Part shown: positions 42,239-50,526 of the stretch, one piece after another | Layout: each line of letters begins with the position of its first letter | How positions within the stretch are numbered: position 1 is the first letter of the stretch | Source of the DNA: Sphingomonas sp. Leaf339 | Lineage (GTDB): Bacteria; Pseudomonadota; Alphaproteobacteria; Sphingomonadales; Sphingomonadaceae | Direction of reading: 5' to 3' | Assembly (NCBI RefSeq): GCF_001426195.1 | Contig: NZ_LMRS01000056.1 | Coordinates: 186,001 to 250,000, forward strand | Length of the DNA stretch: 64,000 bases | Program-made: the position numbers and the translations under genes | Notes under the pieces: model-generated | The model's database searches: none | The model's input: only the letters and a program-made list of their open reading frames with translations | Told to the model about the DNA's origin: nothing

Positions 42239-42753
42239 TGCCGGTCTTTACCGATATTTCGCAGTCGGATTTCCTGACTGCGATCCACGATCTCGCCGCC
42301 AAGCTGGCGGCGGATACGTGGGCGCCGCATTTCATTATCGGCGTCGGTCGCGGCGGGCTGGTGCCGGCCGTCTTTCTCAGCCACGCCAGCGGCCTGCCGA
42401 CGCTGTCGGTCGATTATTCAAGCCAGGTCAAAGACTTCGCCGACGAACCGTTGGTCAAGCTGGCGGCGCGCACCCGCGACGGCGAACGGTTGCTGTTCCT
42501 CGACGACATCAACGATTCCGGCCGCACGATCACGCATCTGCGCACTGCACTGGCGGCGGCCGGCGCCGTACCGGGCGCGGTGCGTTTCGCCACGCTGATC
42601 GATAACGAAAGCTCGGCCGAACGCGTCGATTATCGCCACCGCACGATTGACCGCCGCACGACCAAAGACTGGTTCGTGTTCCCCTGGGAAGCGGTCGCGC
42701 CGCCCGCCGCCATCGCCGACGATGCCGCGGAGGTGCCGGAGCGGATCGCATGA
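42238..42753 (+). CDS. Phosphoribosyltransferase family protein
   Basis: 171 residues. Type I PRTase fold: FIIGVGRGGLVPAVFLSH and the PRPP loop RLLFLDDINDSGRTITH. Related to hypoxanthine/xanthine phosphoribosyltransferases of purine salvage, but the base specificity cannot be read. The start overlaps the PLP enzyme stop by one base, and the stop overlaps the ATG of a decayed gene in ATGA. Confidence 0.88.
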   Translation: MPVFTDISQSDFLTAIHDLAAKLAADTWAPHFIIGVGRGGLVPAVFLSHASGLPTLSVDYSSQVKDFADEPLVKLAARTRDGERLLFLDDINDSGRTITHLRTALAAAGAVPGAVRFATLIDNESSAERVDYRHRTIDRRTTKDWFVFPWEAVAPPAAIADDAAEVPERIA

Positions 42754-43054
42754 TCGCGCTGCTGCTAGCCGCCGCCACCTTCACCAGCGCCGCCGATCAC
42801 CTGCGGATCGGTCGCCCCACCGGCGCGCGAGTGTCGCTTACGTTCGATGGCCGGTCGTTGATGGCGGCCGCTTGACCACGTAGTCGGAAGACGCCGGCAT
42901 TAGCCCACAGATCACCGCTACCGACTGGCGAACCGTCTAGTGCAATCGCTGCTACGCGGTCGCCCGGATCGGTTATGCGGGAAAGGCGATGCTGGCGCAG
43001 GCTCAGGCGGCAGCGGCGATAGACCGAGCGCTGGCGACCCTGCGGCTGCGATAA
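42750..43054 (+). pseudogene. Decayed small exported-protein gene
   Basis: An ATG in the ATGA overlap opens a signal-like peptide MIALLLAAATFTSAA, which stops at TGA 42873-42875 after 41 codons. A second piece in another frame reads SPQITATDWRTV, a stop at 42938, then CNRCYAVARIGYAGKAMLAQ and an Ala-rich helix ending in TAA at 43052-43054. The two pieces fit one former gene broken by a frameshift and a stop codon. Parent family not recognised. Confidence 0.42.
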
Positions 43055-43091
43055 GCCCGATCAGAAGTGCAATGACGACTGAAATCCAGCC

Positions 43092-43165
43092 GTCATTGCG
43101 AGCATAGCGAAGCAACCCAGAGCCACACCTTAAACGCTCGGGGTTGCTTCACTCCCCGCAATGAC
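43092..43165. repeat. Dispersed palindromic element, copy 2
   Basis: GTCATTGC at the left end is matched by GCAATGAC at the right, and GAAGCAACCC (43109-43118) by GGGTTGCTTC (43141-43150), giving nested inverted repeats. The left 35 bases differ from the copy at 1438 at three positions. It lies between the pseudogene and the 5'-nucleotidase gene. Confidence 0.8.
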
Positions 43166-43179
43166 GATCCAGGCAGATG

Positions 43180-44919
43180 TCACCGCACCGGCGTACGATC
43201 CACGATCCGCCCGGTGGCCGGCGGCCCGACCGGCTTGCCCGTCGCCAGATACGCCACCAGCGCATCAAGGTCGCTGGGGCCCCCGGCCACGTCACGCCCC
43301 GCCGTGAACGTCGAGAAACCATCGCCGCCAAAGGCGAGGAAGTTGTTCACCGTCACCCGGTACGTCGCCGCGTCGTCAAGCGGCGCAGTCCCGACCCGCA
43401 CGTCCATGATCCGCGATCCCGCCGGCCGCGAGCGATCGTAGGCATAGGTCATGCCCGCAACGCTCATCACGATCTTTCGGTCGATCTGCTGCTCCAGCAC
43501 CGCCCGCAATTGCGCGCCGGTATAGGCCCGCACCATCAGCGTGTTGCCGAACGGCTGCACCGCATACAGATCGGCGTAGGTGATGCTGCCATCCGGAGCG
43601 GGGTTCAGGCTGGTCCGGATGCCATAAGGGTTCATCAGCGCGATCTGCGCGCCGCTGACCCGGGTTGCCGCCAGTTGCGAATCGGCGATCAGGTTGCCGA
43701 GCGTGGTCTCGGTCATCCCCGCGCCCTCCTTTGCCTTGGCCAGCGGCCCTGTCAGCAAGCCGACGGGCTTCGACGCCAGCGGCGCGGCGGCATGGGCGTA
43801 TCGCGCCACCAGCGCCCCTACCTTCGGCTCGGGCGCATAGCGCGGGGCACGATCGGTGACGGCAACCTGCTTGCCGTCCGCACCGACATACCCATCATTC
43901 TGTACCACGATATTGCGCGCCCGCTTGGCCAACACCCGGTGCGTCGCCGGATCGATTGCCAGCACCGCATCCGTCACCAGCGTCCCGTATTTGCCCGAAC
44001 TGGTCAGCAGGAACGGGCGCGCGGGGTCATAGGCGGCATAATCGCAGATATACGCACGGTGCGTATGCCCCGACACGACCAGATCGACCCGCGTATCCAG
44101 CCGGTCGAGGATCGGCCGGATCGCCCCCGACAGTGCGGTGCAGTCGTTCGGCCCGCCCTCGGCCGCGCCGCCCTCATGGATCAGCAGCACGATCGCATCC
44201 GCGCCGCCCGCACGCAGGCCGGCGATCTGCGCATTGGCGGTGTCCGCCTCGTCCGCGAACCGGATGCCGGGGATGCCGGTCGGATTGACATAGGTCTGCG
44301 TGGCCCGCGTCGTCAGCCCGATAAAGCCGATCTTCACCACCCGCGCGCCCTCGCGAAATTCGCGGATCGCGGTGGCAGGAAACGCGCTGTGCCCCGACGC
44401 GTCGATCGTGTTGCCCGCCAGATACGAGAAATGCGCGCCCGCAAACCGGTCCAGCCGACACGGCTCGCCATTGCCCGTCTTCGCACAGCCGCCATTCTGC
44501 AGCCGCCGCAATTCATCGATCCCGCGGTCAAATTCGTGATTGCCCGCCGCGTTCAGGTCGACGCCGATCAGGTTCATCGCCGCGATGGTCGGCTCGTCGA
44601 GAAACAACGACGACACGATCGGGCTTGCCCCCGTCATGTCCCCCGCCGACACCGTGATCGAATGCGCCGCCTGTGCCCGAAGCTCGGCAATCGCCGAGGC
44701 CAGATACGCCGCCCCGCCAGCCGGCGCCGCGGCCGGCTTGCCATCCGCGCCCGCGACATCGATCGACAGCTTGGGCGGTTCGAGATTGCCATGGAAATCG
44801 TTGAAGGCGATGACATGGACCTCGACCGGCCCCGCCGCCACGCCGGTGACCGGCGCTGCCGTCCGCCCCACGCATCCCACCAGCAACGCCGCCGCGACCA
44901 GCGCCGCGAGGCCACGCAT
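43180..44919 (-). CDS. 5'-nucleotidase/metallophosphatase, lipoprotein
   Basis: 579 residues. Lipobox ALLVGC places the lipid Cys at 16. The calcineurin-like metallophosphatase domain (IAFNDFHGNLEPP, VSAGDMTGASP, AAGNHEFDRG, VSGHTHRAYICDY) is followed by the 5'-nucleotidase C-terminal substrate domain (NPYGIRTSL, VNNFLAFGGDGF). UshA-like enzymes hydrolyse extracytoplasmic nucleotides for salvage. The ATG shares one base with the murA stop (TGATG), so it is translated after murA. Confidence 0.94.
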   Translation of the reverse strand: MRGLAALVAAALLVGCVGRTAAPVTGVAAGPVEVHVIAFNDFHGNLEPPKLSIDVAGADGKPAAAPAGGAAYLASAIAELRAQAAHSITVSAGDMTGASPIVSSLFLDEPTIAAMNLIGVDLNAAGNHEFDRGIDELRRLQNGGCAKTGNGEPCRLDRFAGAHFSYLAGNTIDASGHSAFPATAIREFREGARVVKIGFIGLTTRATQTYVNPTGIPGIRFADEADTANAQIAGLRAGGADAIVLLIHEGGAAEGGPNDCTALSGAIRPILDRLDTRVDLVVSGHTHRAYICDYAAYDPARPFLLTSSGKYGTLVTDAVLAIDPATHRVLAKRARNIVVQNDGYVGADGKQVAVTDRAPRYAPEPKVGALVARYAHAAAPLASKPVGLLTGPLAKAKEGAGMTETTLGNLIADSQLAATRVSGAQIALMNPYGIRTSLNPAPDGSITYADLYAVQPFGNTLMVRAYTGAQLRAVLEQQIDRKIVMSVAGMTYAYDRSRPAGSRIMDVRVGTAPLDDAATYRVTVNNFLAFGGDGFSTFTAGRDVAGGPSDLDALVAYLATGKPVGPPATGRIVDRTPVR

Positions 44920-46202
44920 CAGCCGTCGCCCAGCCGCTGGATATCCGCTCCCACCGCCGACAGCTTCTCCTCCAGCCGCTCATATCCGCGATCGAGGTGA
45001 TAGATGCGGCTGACCTGTGTCTCTCCATCGGCGACCAGCCCCGCCAGGATCAGGCTCATCGACGCGCGCAAGTCGGTCGCCATCACCGGCGCCCCGACCA
45101 GCTTGTCGACGCCGCGCACTACCGCGGTTCGGCCGCTGACGGTGATGTCCGCCCCCATCCGCGCCAGTTCGGGCACGTGCATGTACCGGTTCTCGAAGAT
45201 CGTCTCGGTCAGCATGCTGGCGCCGTCCGCCTTGCACAGCATCGCCATGAACTGCGCCTGCATATCGGTGGCGAAGCCGGGGAAGGGTGCGGTGGTCAGC
45301 GTGATCGGCTTCAGCGGACCGTCCGCCGACACCAGCACCGAATTGGCCCGCGCCTCCACCTTCACCCCCGCCTCGGTCAGCGCCGCCAGCGTCGCGCCCA
45401 TATCGTCGGCCGATACGTTCGTGAGTTCCAGCGAGCCACCGGTGATTGCCGCCGCGCAGGCATAGCTGCCCGCCTCGATCCGGTCGGGCATCACCGCATA
45501 GGTCGCGCCGTGCAGCCGCTCGACGCCCTCGATCTCCAGCGTCTCGGTGCCGATCCCCTCGATCCGCGCGCCCATCGCGACCAGGCACCGACACAGGTCG
45601 ACGATCTCCGGCTCGCGCGCCGCATTCTCGATCCTGCTCGGCCCCTTCGCCAGCACCGCCGCCATCACGACATTCTCGGTCGCGCCGACCGACACGATCG
45701 GGAAACGATAGCGCCCTCCGGTAAGCCGCCCGCCCGGCGCCGTCGCGCGGACATAGCCGGCCGCCATCTCCAGCTCCGCGCCGATCGCCTCCAGCGCCTT
45801 CAGGTGCAGATCGATCGGCCGGTTGCCGATCGCGCAGCCACCCGGCAACGACACCCGCGCCTCGCCCGCCCGCGCCAGCACCGGCCCCAGCACCAAAATC
45901 GACGCGCGCATCTTGCGCACGATGTCATACGGTGCCTCGGTAGAGGTCAGTTTGCCCGCGCGGATCGTCATGACCCGCCCGAAATCCTCGGGCCGCGTCC
46001 CCTCGATCGACGTCGATGCGCCCAGCTGGTTCAGCAGGTGGCCAAAGCCGTCCACGTCCGCCAGCCGCGGCAGGTTGCGCAGCGTCAACGGCTCGTCGGT
46101 CAGCAACGCGCACGGCATCAGCGTCAGCGCCGCGTTCTTGGCGCCCGAAATGGGCAGGCGACCGGTCAGGCGATTGCCGCCGCGGATGATGATGCGATCC
46201 AT
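44919..46202 (-). CDS. murA: UDP-N-acetylglucosamine 1-carboxyvinyltransferase
   Basis: 427 residues from the ATG at 46202 behind GGGAGGG. The active-site loop [17 protein letters not shown] has Cys123, equal to Cys115 of E. coli, the residue attacked by fosfomycin; Lys22 in SGAKNAA is also conserved. It adds enolpyruvate to UDP-GlcNAc, the first committed step of peptidoglycan synthesis. Divergent from a Crp/Fnr-type regulator gene. Confidence 0.97.
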   Translation of the reverse strand: MDRIIIRGGNRLTGRLPISGAKNAALTLMPCALLTDEPLTLRNLPRLADVDGFGHLLNQLGASTSIEGTRPEDFGRVMTIRAGKLTSTEAPYDIVRKMRASILVLGPVLARAGEARVSLPGGCAIGNRPIDLHLKALEAIGAELEMAAGYVRATAPGGRLTGGRYRFPIVSVGATENVVMAAVLAKGPSRIENAAREPEIVDLCRCLVAMGARIEGIGTETLEIEGVERLHGATYAVMPDRIEAGSYACAAAITGGSLELTNVSADDMGATLAALTEAGVKVEARANSVLVSADGPLKPITLTTAPFPGFATDMQAQFMAMLCKADGASMLTETIFENRYMHVPELARMGADITVSGRTAVVRGVDKLVGAPVMATDLRASMSLILAGLVADGETQVSRIYHLDRGYERLEEKLSAVGADIQRLGDG

Positions 46203-46329
46203 GCACCCCTCCCTATCGCCCCCGGCGTATCGTGCAAGCGTCGGCACAGAACCCCTTGGTTGATCGACTTTAATGCAAATTTTGATAGGTAGCGCATAAT
46301 CCGTGTTCTGACGGGGGATCATCGCGCAC

Positions 46330-47079
46330 GTGCCGGATAGTTGCTTCGCCGATCGCATCGGCGATCTGATCGCGTTGACGCCCGGTGAAAAGGCGGCCCT
46401 GGCGGAATTGGGAGAGCGTGAGCGACGCTTGCGCCGCAACGCCGTGCTGCTCAGCGAAAACGACCGGCTGACCGAGTTGTTCGTCCTGAAACAGGGCATG
46501 ATGATGAGCTATGTTCTGCTCGACGACGGGCGCCGGCAAATCCTGCGTTTCCTGTTCCCGGGCGACTTCCTCGCCACCGCCGCACTCGCTTATGGCACGT
46601 CGCCTGAAACGCTGATGGCGCTGACCGACACCGTCGTCAGCCCGTTCGACCGCAGCGCGATGGCCGGGCTGTTCGAGCGTCACCCGCGACTGGCTGCAGC
46701 GATCACCGCGCTGGAACAGATCGAGCGCGTGGCGATGACCGATCGCCTCGCCGCGATCGGCCGCACGTCGGCCAAGGCACGCGTCGCGGGCTTGCTGCTG
46801 GAACTCCGCCACCGCCTGCGCGCGGCGGGCGACAGCCTGGCGAAGGATGACGCCCCGATCAGCTTCTTTCCCGGCATCACGCAGGAGGAGATCGGCGACG
46901 CGACGGGCCTGACCGCCGTTCATGTGAACCGGATGCTGCGGCAACTGGAGGATGACGGCCTGCTCGCGCGCGACGGTGGCCGCTTCACGGTGCTGGACAG
47001 CACCCGGCTGGCGCAGACCGCCAATTATGTCGATCGGTATGCCGGGCTCGATTTCGGCTGGCTGCCGCATCCGCGATAG
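46330..47079 (+). CDS. Crp/Fnr family transcriptional regulator
   Basis: 249 residues with a GTG start; GGGGGA is 11 bases ahead. A cyclic-nucleotide-binding-type beta-barrel (residues 20-120: [30 protein letters not shown]) is followed by a long dimer helix and a Crp-type winged HTH ([20 protein letters not shown]). Only one N-terminal Cys, so no FNR-type iron-sulfur cluster. The recognition helix has VNR in place of the classical SR, common in sphingomonad members. Ligand and targets unknown. Confidence 0.92.
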   Translation: MPDSCFADRIGDLIALTPGEKAALAELGERERRLRRNAVLLSENDRLTELFVLKQGMMMSYVLLDDGRRQILRFLFPGDFLATAALAYGTSPETLMALTDTVVSPFDRSAMAGLFERHPRLAAAITALEQIERVAMTDRLAAIGRTSAKARVAGLLLELRHRLRAAGDSLAKDDAPISFFPGITQEEIGDATGLTAVHVNRMLRQLEDDGLLARDGGRFTVLDSTRLAQTANYVDRYAGLDFGWLPHPR

Positions 47080-47151
47080 GGCGAGCAGCAAACTCCCGAA
47101 CCTTCGCCGTTCTTCCTAAAGTAGAGACCGGTGCGATGATGTCAGTAATTA

Positions 47152-47165
47152 CGCTCGCAATGACG
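47152..47165. repeat. Dispersed palindromic element, half copy
   Basis: CGCTCGCAATGACG is the reverse complement of one end of the elements at 1438 and 43092. No matching second arm is present nearby, so this is a remnant. Confidence 0.5.
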
Positions 47166-47211
47166 ACGCATCGGCATCACGAAAGTTCGACGCAATCAGC
47201 GCCGGATCTAT

Positions 47212-47544
47212 CTAAGCCTTCTCCAGCGTACATTGCAGCGGATGCTGGTTCTGCCGGGCAAAGTCCATCACCTGCCCGACCTTCGTCTCGGCGACCTCGT
47301 ATGAGAACACGCCGCACACGCCGACACCGCGCTGGTGGACGTGAAGCATCACCCGCGTCGCCTCTTCCATGTCCATCCGGAAGAATCGTTGCAGACACAG
47401 CACCACAAATTCCATCGGCGTGTAATCGTCGTTCAGCATCAGGACGCGGTACGGCGTCGGCTGTTTCGTGCGGGTACGGGTCTTGGTGGCGATACCGGTC
47501 CCTGTGCCGCCATCAGTCCCGTCGCCGTCGCGGCGCTCGGCCAT
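47212..47544 (-). CDS. clpS: ATP-dependent Clp protease adaptor ClpS
   Basis: 110 residues from the ATG at 47544 (MAERRDGDG). A flexible Thr/Gly/Lys-rich N-terminal extension of about 30 residues precedes the ClpS core: [20 protein letters not shown] and [20 protein letters not shown]. ClpS delivers N-degron substrates to ClpAP. The binding-pocket residues around NDDYTPM are intact. clpA is not in the window. Confidence 0.95.
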   Translation of the reverse strand: MAERRDGDGTDGGTGTGIATKTRTRTKQPTPYRVLMLNDDYTPMEFVVLCLQRFFRMDMEEATRVMLHVHQRGVGVCGVFSYEVAETKVGQVMDFARQNQHPLQCTLEKA

Positions 47545-47641
47545 GAAAATCGTTCGCCTCTGCATGTGTCGCCGAAATATGGCATGTGCGTCGCCCGGGG
47601 CAAGTCCCGATACGCGGCAAAACCTGCGCAAAAACGGAAAA

Positions 47642-47669
47642 GGGCGGCCCGCGTTGTCGCGAACCGCCC
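47642..47669 (-). terminator. Rho-independent terminator of the phaC-phasin transcript
   Basis: On the minus strand a 12-base stem (GGGCGGTTCGCG/CGCGGGCCGCCC, two wobble pairs) with an ACAA loop is followed by TTTTCCGTTTTT. It lies 38 bases after the phasin stop. Confidence 0.85.
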
Positions 47670-47706
47670 CTTCACCTCACCGCCCGGACGGGCGGCAGGG
47701 GATCGC

Positions 47707-48531
47707 TTACGCGACCACCTTCATCTTGTCGGCCGCCATCGCGACGCGGTTCGAGATCGGCTGGGCGACCTCGCCGACCAGCTTCAGCGACGCTTCGGTG
47801 CCGCGCGACGTCTGGGCGACCATGCCATCGAAGATCGAGCGGACATAATCACTCTGGAACTTCATGAACTCGGTCGGCGACTTGATCGACGCCATCGTGC
47901 GCAGCGCTTCCGAAGCGCTTTCGAACGAGGTCTTGGCATAGGCAGCCGCGTCCTGGCCCATCGACTCGAGGCCCTTGGCGGCGATCTTCGACGACTCGAC
48001 CATCGCCTCGACGTTGCCCTTGCTGAACTCGGTCATTTCCTGAAAGAACTTCGTGCCCTTCTCGACGGCACCCTTGGTGCGGTCATTGGCTTCGGCGAAC
48101 ATGGCCTGGGTCTTCTCGGCGGCGGCGTTCGTGGCGGTGGTGGCGTCCATGATGATGTCCTCTTTGGCGGTTTGAACGGAATCGATAAGCGTGGAACTGG
48201 CTGGCTCGATACTGGCCGCAACGTCAGCGGCCGCTTCGACGACTGGCGCGGCTAACACCGGTATCGGCGCCACAGCGGGCGGCTTGACGACAGGGGCGGC
48301 CTTGGCAGCGACAGGAGGCTCGACCGGCTTGGCAGGAACCTTTGTCGCAGCTGGCTTGCTAGCTGGTGCCTTGACGATTTCGGCGGGCTTCGGCTTGGCG
48401 GTAACGGCAGCAACGACTTTCTTCGCGACCATCGCCGGGTTGGCGAGCGCCGCTGGAATCGAAGACGGGGTCTTGGTTGCCGTTACCTGGTTAACTTTGC
48501 GCCCGGGGCGCTTGCCCCCTGACATAGCCAT
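47707..48531 (-). CDS. phaP: Phasin with Lys/Ala/Pro-rich N-terminal extension
   Basis: 274 residues from the ATG at 48531, six bases after GGAGG. Residues 1-125 are a basic Ala/Lys/Pro-rich region (KPVEPPVAAKAAPVVKPPAV). The phasin domain follows from about residue 128 (AEKTQAMFAEANDRTKGAVE, FMKFQSDYVRSIFDGMVAQT). Phasins coat PHB granules. An internal ATG at 48150 with AGAGGA seven bases ahead would make a normal 147-residue phasin, so two forms are possible. It is downstream of phaC with a PhaR-like operator between. Confidence 0.9.
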   Translation of the reverse strand: MAMSGGKRPGRKVNQVTATKTPSSIPAALANPAMVAKKVVAAVTAKPKPAEIVKAPASKPAATKVPAKPVEPPVAAKAAPVVKPPAVAPIPVLAAPVVEAAADVAASIEPASSTLIDSVQTAKEDIIMDATTATNAAAEKTQAMFAEANDRTKGAVEKGTKFFQEMTEFSKGNVEAMVESSKIAAKGLESMGQDAAAYAKTSFESASEALRTMASIKSPTEFMKFQSDYVRSIFDGMVAQTSRGTEASLKLVGEVAQPISNRVAMAADKMKVVA

Positions 48532-48547
48532 AAGCCGCCTCCACTCC

Positions 48548-48614
48548 TTTGTTGCACTGCACAATATAGAACTATCGCCAACCGTTCAATAGCGTTTTTG
48601 TGCAGTGCAACAAA
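48548..48614. promoter_or_regulatory. 17-base perfect inverted repeat upstream of phasin gene, candidate PhaR operator
   Basis: TTTGTTGCACTGCACAA (48548-48564) and its exact reverse complement (48598-48614) flank a 33-base AT-rich spacer. It lies between the phaC stop and the phasin start. PhaR repressors of alphaproteobacteria bind TGC-rich sites ahead of phaP. The spacer probably contains the phasin promoter. Confidence 0.6.
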
Positions 48615-48615
48615 T

Positions 48616-50388
48616 TTAGCGAGTACGGACGTACAGCCCCGGTGCAGCCTCCAGCGCGGGCAGTGAACCCTCTCCCGGCACACGCGGCCCGGTGGCCGGC
48701 ACGTCACCGTCGGTATTCTGCTCGGCCAGCCATGCCCGCCAGTCCGGCCACCAGCTGCCTTTGGTCTCCTTCGCGCCGGCGACGAAATCCGCCAGCGAGG
48801 TCACGGCCTGGTCGTTTGTCCAATACTGGTATTTGCCCGCAGCCGGGTGATTGACGACGCCCGCAATATGCCCCGATCCGGCCAGGACGAAGCGCAACGG
48901 CCCGGTGAAATGATCGGTCATCCTCCACACGCTTTCGGCCGGCGCGATATGGTCCTCGCGCCCCGCCTGAATATAACTCGGCGTCTTGACGATCGATAGG
49001 TCGAGCGGCGTGCCATCCACCATCATCGCCCCCGGTTTCGCCAGCAGGTTATCACGGTACAGATCGGTCAGGTACGACAGGTGCCAGCGTGACGGCAGGT
49101 TCGTCGTGTCGCCATTCCAGTGGAGCAGGTCGAACGGCGCGTAATCCTCGCCCATCAGGTAATTGTTGGTGACGTAGTTCCAGATCAGGTCGCGCCCGCG
49201 CAGCAGGTTGAACGTCATCGCCATGTAGCGGCCATCGAGGAACCCGTCCGGCGACAGCTTCTCCACCATTTTCAACTGCTCGTCGTCGACGAAGTGGAGC
49301 AGGTCGCCGGCATCCGCGAAATCCACCTGCGCGGTGAAGAACGTGGCACTCGCCACCTTCGCCGCCTCGCCGCGCGCGGTCAGCAGCGCCAGCGTCGCCG
49401 CCAGCGTCGTCCCCGCCACGCAATACCCGATCGTATGCACCGACGGCACGTCCAACAGAGCCCGGATCGTATCGACCGCATCCATCTGCGCGGCGACATA
49501 ATCGTCCCACACCACGTCCTTCATCGATGCGTCGGCGGAGCGCCACGACACCATGAAGACGGTGATCCCCTGTTCCACCGCCCAGCGGATGAAGCTCTTC
49601 TCGGGCGTCAGGTCCAGGATGTAGAACCGGTTGATCCACGGCGGAAAGATCACCAGCGGCGTCGCCATCACCTTGTCGGTCGTCGGCGAATACTGGATCA
49701 GCTCGTACAGGTCGGTGCGCTTCACCACCTGCCCCGGCGTCATCGCCAGATTGCGACCGAGCGCAAAGGACGTGCCGTCGGTATGCGTCATCTGGCCGCG
49801 ACCGATGTCGGCGACCATGTTCTGCAAGCCCTTCAACAGGTTCTCGCCCCGCGTCTCGATCGTCCTCTCGATCACCTCCGGGTTGGTCCAGGCGAAATTG
49901 GTCGGGCTCATCGCATCGACGAAGGTCTGCGTCGCGAACCGCAGCTGCTGCTTCTGCTTCGGTTCGACGCCTTCGACCGCATCGACGCCACGCAGCATGT
50001 GATCGGCGATCATCTGGTAACTCTGGCGGACCAGATCGAACACCGGCTCGCGCCACGCCTCGCTGCGGAACCGGCGATCGGTCGAGGGCGGCGCCGCGGC
50101 GGCGGCGGCGGCGGCGGCGGCGGCAGCGGGCGCCTCGCCCGGCGTCAGGAAGCGGCTCCACATCGCCACGCTGTCCACCCAGAAATCGCGCGCGCGTTCC
50201 AGCCCAGCCTTGACGGTCGCGGGATCGTTGATGCCGGGCACGGTAAAGGCCGGGGTGGCGGCCAGACCCTGCTCCATCATCATCTGCTGCGCGCGGCCCA
50301 TCACCCAGGTCCAGTGCTGCAAATCCTCCAGCGCGGGCATGTCGGGACGCGACTCGGCGTTCTCTGGCTTGGCGGGAGTATCTGCCAT
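48616..50388 (-). CDS. phaC: Class I poly(3-hydroxyalkanoate) synthase
   Basis: 590 residues, typical class I size. GYCVAG (321-326) contains the catalytic Cys323; the conserved Asp and His are in later segments (QAGREDHIAPAES and LAGSGHIAGVVN). A run of 12 alanines at about residues 88-99, encoded by a GGC repeat, links the variable N-terminus to the catalytic domain. It polymerises (R)-3-hydroxyacyl-CoA on granule surfaces. GAGAGGA precedes the ATG. The phasin gene follows on the same strand. Confidence 0.97.
   Translation of the reverse strand: MADTPAKPENAESRPDMPALEDLQHWTWVMGRAQQMMMEQGLAATPAFTVPGINDPATVKAGLERARDFWVDSVAMWSRFLTPGEAPAAAAAAAAAAAAPPSTDRRFRSEAWREPVFDLVRQSYQMIADHMLRGVDAVEGVEPKQKQQLRFATQTFVDAMSPTNFAWTNPEVIERTIETRGENLLKGLQNMVADIGRGQMTHTDGTSFALGRNLAMTPGQVVKRTDLYELIQYSPTTDKVMATPLVIFPPWINRFYILDLTPEKSFIRWAVEQGITVFMVSWRSADASMKDVVWDDYVAAQMDAVDTIRALLDVPSVHTIGYCVAGTTLAATLALLTARGEAAKVASATFFTAQVDFADAGDLLHFVDDEQLKMVEKLSPDGFLDGRYMAMTFNLLRGRDLIWNYVTNNYLMGEDYAPFDLLHWNGDTTNLPSRWHLSYLTDLYRDNLLAKPGAMMVDGTPLDLSIVKTPSYIQAGREDHIAPAESVWRMTDHFTGPLRFVLAGSGHIAGVVNHPAAGKYQYWTNDQAVTSLADFVAGAKETKGSWWPDWRAWLAEQNTDGDVPATGPRVPGEGSLPALEAAPGLYVRTR
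50098..50124. repeat. (GGC)9 microsatellite inside phaC
   Basis: Nine uninterrupted GGC units on the plus strand, encoding alanines of the phaC poly-Ala linker on the minus strand. Length change by slippage would stay in frame only in steps of one residue. Confidence 0.85.
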
Positions 50389-50526
50389 GACATCCTCTCT
50401 GGTTTCGCAAGGCTCCTACCCGAACGCATCGTCCCGGCCAACGCCCGACATCGGGGCCCTCACTGCTTTCGCCGCATCGTTAATCGGCGTAAGGCGGGCG
50501 CGGTTTCCATCGAAGGCCCAACAGAC

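Noticed and set aside
49120-50526. Long N-terminal extension of the aminotransferase frame
   Set aside because: Runs antisense to phaC; the true start at 50527 has a ribosome site and a conserved N-terminus.
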